DNA from: RGIG8775 sp045537235
GTDB taxonomy: Bacteria; Bacillota; Clostridia; Oscillospirales; CAG-272
DNA length: 7,376 nt
Direction of reading: 5' to 3'
Assembly (NCBI GenBank): GCA_045537235.1
Contig: JAZSPB010000004.1
Location: 1 to 7,376, forward strand
Shown here: positions 7,035-7,376 of the stretch, one piece after another
How the letters are laid out: every line of letters starts with the position of its first letter
Position numbering within the stretch: the first letter of the stretch is position 1
Made by a program: the position numbers and the translations under genes
Notes under the pieces: model-generated
What the model saw: the letters and a program-made list of their open reading frames with translations, nothing else
Database searches by the model: none
What the model was told of the DNA's origin: nothing

Positions 7035-7086
7035 ACAAGGATAGCCCACAACCGAGAAGGCGCGGACTCACTTTTTTCGACCTTGT
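7035..7086 (-). promoter_or_regulatory. Leader RNA structure, candidate anti-antiterminator
   Basis: In the leader RNA, ACAAGG (7081-7086) can pair with CCUUGU (7035-7040) to close a 52-nt element. Inside is a hairpin: AGUCCGCGCC (7059-7068) pairs with GGUUGUGGGCU (7043-7053) around a UUCUC loop, with one bulged U and three G-U pairs. Between the two helices lies an asymmetric internal loop, 12 nt and purine-rich on the 5' side (UCGAAAAAAGUG) and 2 nt on the other. The downstream half, CCUUGU, can instead pair with the 3' arm of the terminator-like hairpin, so the element would control termination. The AGUCC...GGGCU lower stem recalls part of the PyrR binding loop, but the GNGAG loop is missing. 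Pairings are by eye. Confidence 0.5.
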
Positions 7087-7114
7087 TATTTTTGCTTGAT
7101 TTTTTATTTGAAAT

Positions 7115-7143
7115 ATTATACCACATCTTGTCCCATTTTGCAA
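7115..7143 (-). promoter_or_regulatory. SigA-type promoter of the pyr operon
   Basis: On the minus strand there is a -35 box TTGCAA (7138-7143), a 17-base spacer and a perfect -10 box TATAAT (7115-7120). TGG immediately before the -10 adds an extended -10 element. A/T-rich runs upstream of the -35 (about 7144-7160) resemble an UP element. Transcription would begin near 7108, giving a leader of about 133 nt before the pyrC ATG. It is the only strong promoter I see on this strand in the window, and it lies in the right place to drive all six genes. Confidence 0.88.
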
Positions 7144-7181
7144 GTATTTTTGCGAAATTTTCCTTGGTTCTTTTGTACGAT

Positions 7182-7198
7182 TTTGTTTAGCAAACAAA
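7182..7198. repeat. Short A/T inverted repeat upstream of the promoter
   Basis: TTTGTTT (7182-7188) is repeated inverted as AAACAAA (7192-7198) around a 3-base centre. It lies about 40 bases upstream of the -35 box. It could be a protein-binding site or a weak hairpin, but its low complexity in an AT-rich spacer makes chance likely. Confidence 0.35.
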
Positions 7199-7237
7199 GA
7201 ATTTTCCGCGCAAAATGGATAATTGGGGCGCCTGCGG

Positions 7238-7270
7238 GCGGAGGAGGTCGCTTTTTGAAAAAAGCTCCGC
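7238..7270. repeat. Nested inverted repeats in the upstream spacer
   Basis: GCGGAG (7238-7243) is inverted as CTCCGC (7265-7270). Between them lies a second inverted repeat, GCTTTTT with AAAAAGC within 7250-7265, sharing its last base with the outer arm. A small GC stem, CGCC-TGCG-GGCG (7229-7240), adjoins. This GC-rich island between AT-rich flanks looks like folded non-coding DNA or a piece of a dispersed intergenic repeat. I see no coding sense in it. Confidence 0.4.
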
Positions 7271-7277
7271 AAAAAAA

Positions 7278-7371
7278 TTTTCTATTGTGCCCTTTTGCAG
7301 TTGGTGCGAACATGGCAATCCCCAAGGGGGGCAGTATATTCGCTCAAATTTCGCAAGGGCACAATAGAAAA
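7278..7371. repeat. Long perfect inverted repeat, candidate structured RNA end or MITE-like element
   Basis: A 17-base arm (7278-7294) is inverted without mismatch at 7355-7371. Past one mismatch, A/T pairs extend it to 7273-7376. The 60-base interior holds a second helix: TGCGAACAT (7305-7313) faces ATATTCGC (7336-7343), giving 8 pairs including one G-T, around a CCCC/GGGG apex near 7320-7331. Read on the minus strand, the 3' arm is followed directly by seven T (7271-7277), so it could end a transcript coming from beyond the right edge. On the plus strand a GTTTT follows, cut by the window. It could be a large terminator, a small structured RNA, or a miniature inverted-repeat element. I recognise no known RNA family in it. 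Confidence 0.6.
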
Positions 7372-7376
7372 GTTTT

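Noticed and set aside
7043..7068. A canonical PyrR binding loop
   Set aside because: Only the flanking AGUCC and GGGCU are there; the GNGAG loop required by the consensus is absent. I therefore describe a candidate structure and do not name PyrR as its partner.
6976..7272. N-terminal extension of pyrC to an ATG at 7272 (500 residues)
   Set aside because: It would run through the promoter, the leader hairpins and the GC island, and the added residues are low-complexity and basic with no family resemblance. A good ribosome site sits at the ATG at 6975.
7116..7325. A 69-codon minus-strand open frame in the upstream spacer
   Set aside because: It spans the inverted repeats and ends within the promoter. 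It lacks a ribosome site, and its translation simply reflects the palindromes.
7271..7376. SRP RNA, 6S RNA or tmRNA at the long inverted repeat
   Set aside because: The element spans only about 100 bases. I see neither a GGAAG-type SRP tetraloop nor a tRNA-like end, and the size is well short of usual 6S RNA.

Overview
The window carries six genes of de novo pyrimidine (UMP) synthesis, all on the minus strand and packed as one operon read from right to left: pyrC, carB, pyrK, pyrD, pyrF and pyrE, the last cut off by the left edge. The PyrK-partnered, NAD-linked class 1B dihydroorotate dehydrogenase, the GGAGG-type ribosome binding sites, the gene order pyrK-pyrD-pyrF-pyrE (as in Bacillus) and the flavour of the proteins point to a Bacillota genome, most likely a Clostridia member of moderate GC, possibly a gut lineage. 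The lineage is an inference from protein character, not from a search.

Layout: 1-207 is the start of pyrE; 222-920 pyrF; 920-1831 pyrD; 1819-2553 pyrK; 2563-5736 carB; 5770-6975 pyrC. Gaps are 14, 9 and 33 bases and two junctions overlap (by 1 and 13 bases), so the six are almost certainly co-transcribed. Positions 6976-7376 hold no convincing gene. They contain a strong SigA-type promoter (7115-7143), a leader of about 133 nt with mutually exclusive hairpins ending in a terminator-like stem just ahead of the pyrC ribosome binding site, and upstream of that several inverted repeats, including a long perfect one (7278-7294 with 7355-7371) next to a T7 run.

How the genes work together: CarB makes carbamoyl phosphate; PyrC closes carbamoyl aspartate to dihydroorotate; PyrD with its PyrK electron-transfer subunit oxidises this to orotate using NAD+; PyrE adds ribose phosphate and PyrF decarboxylates OMP to UMP. 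Two steps have no gene here: carA (glutaminase subunit of carbamoyl phosphate synthetase) and pyrB (aspartate transcarbamoylase). The regulator gene pyrR is also absent; all three may lie elsewhere.

The coding part is an ordinary housekeeping operon and I see no new multi-gene system in it. The parts most worth a second look are the non-coding leader, which looks like an attenuator without a canonical PyrR binding loop, and the long inverted repeat at the right edge.
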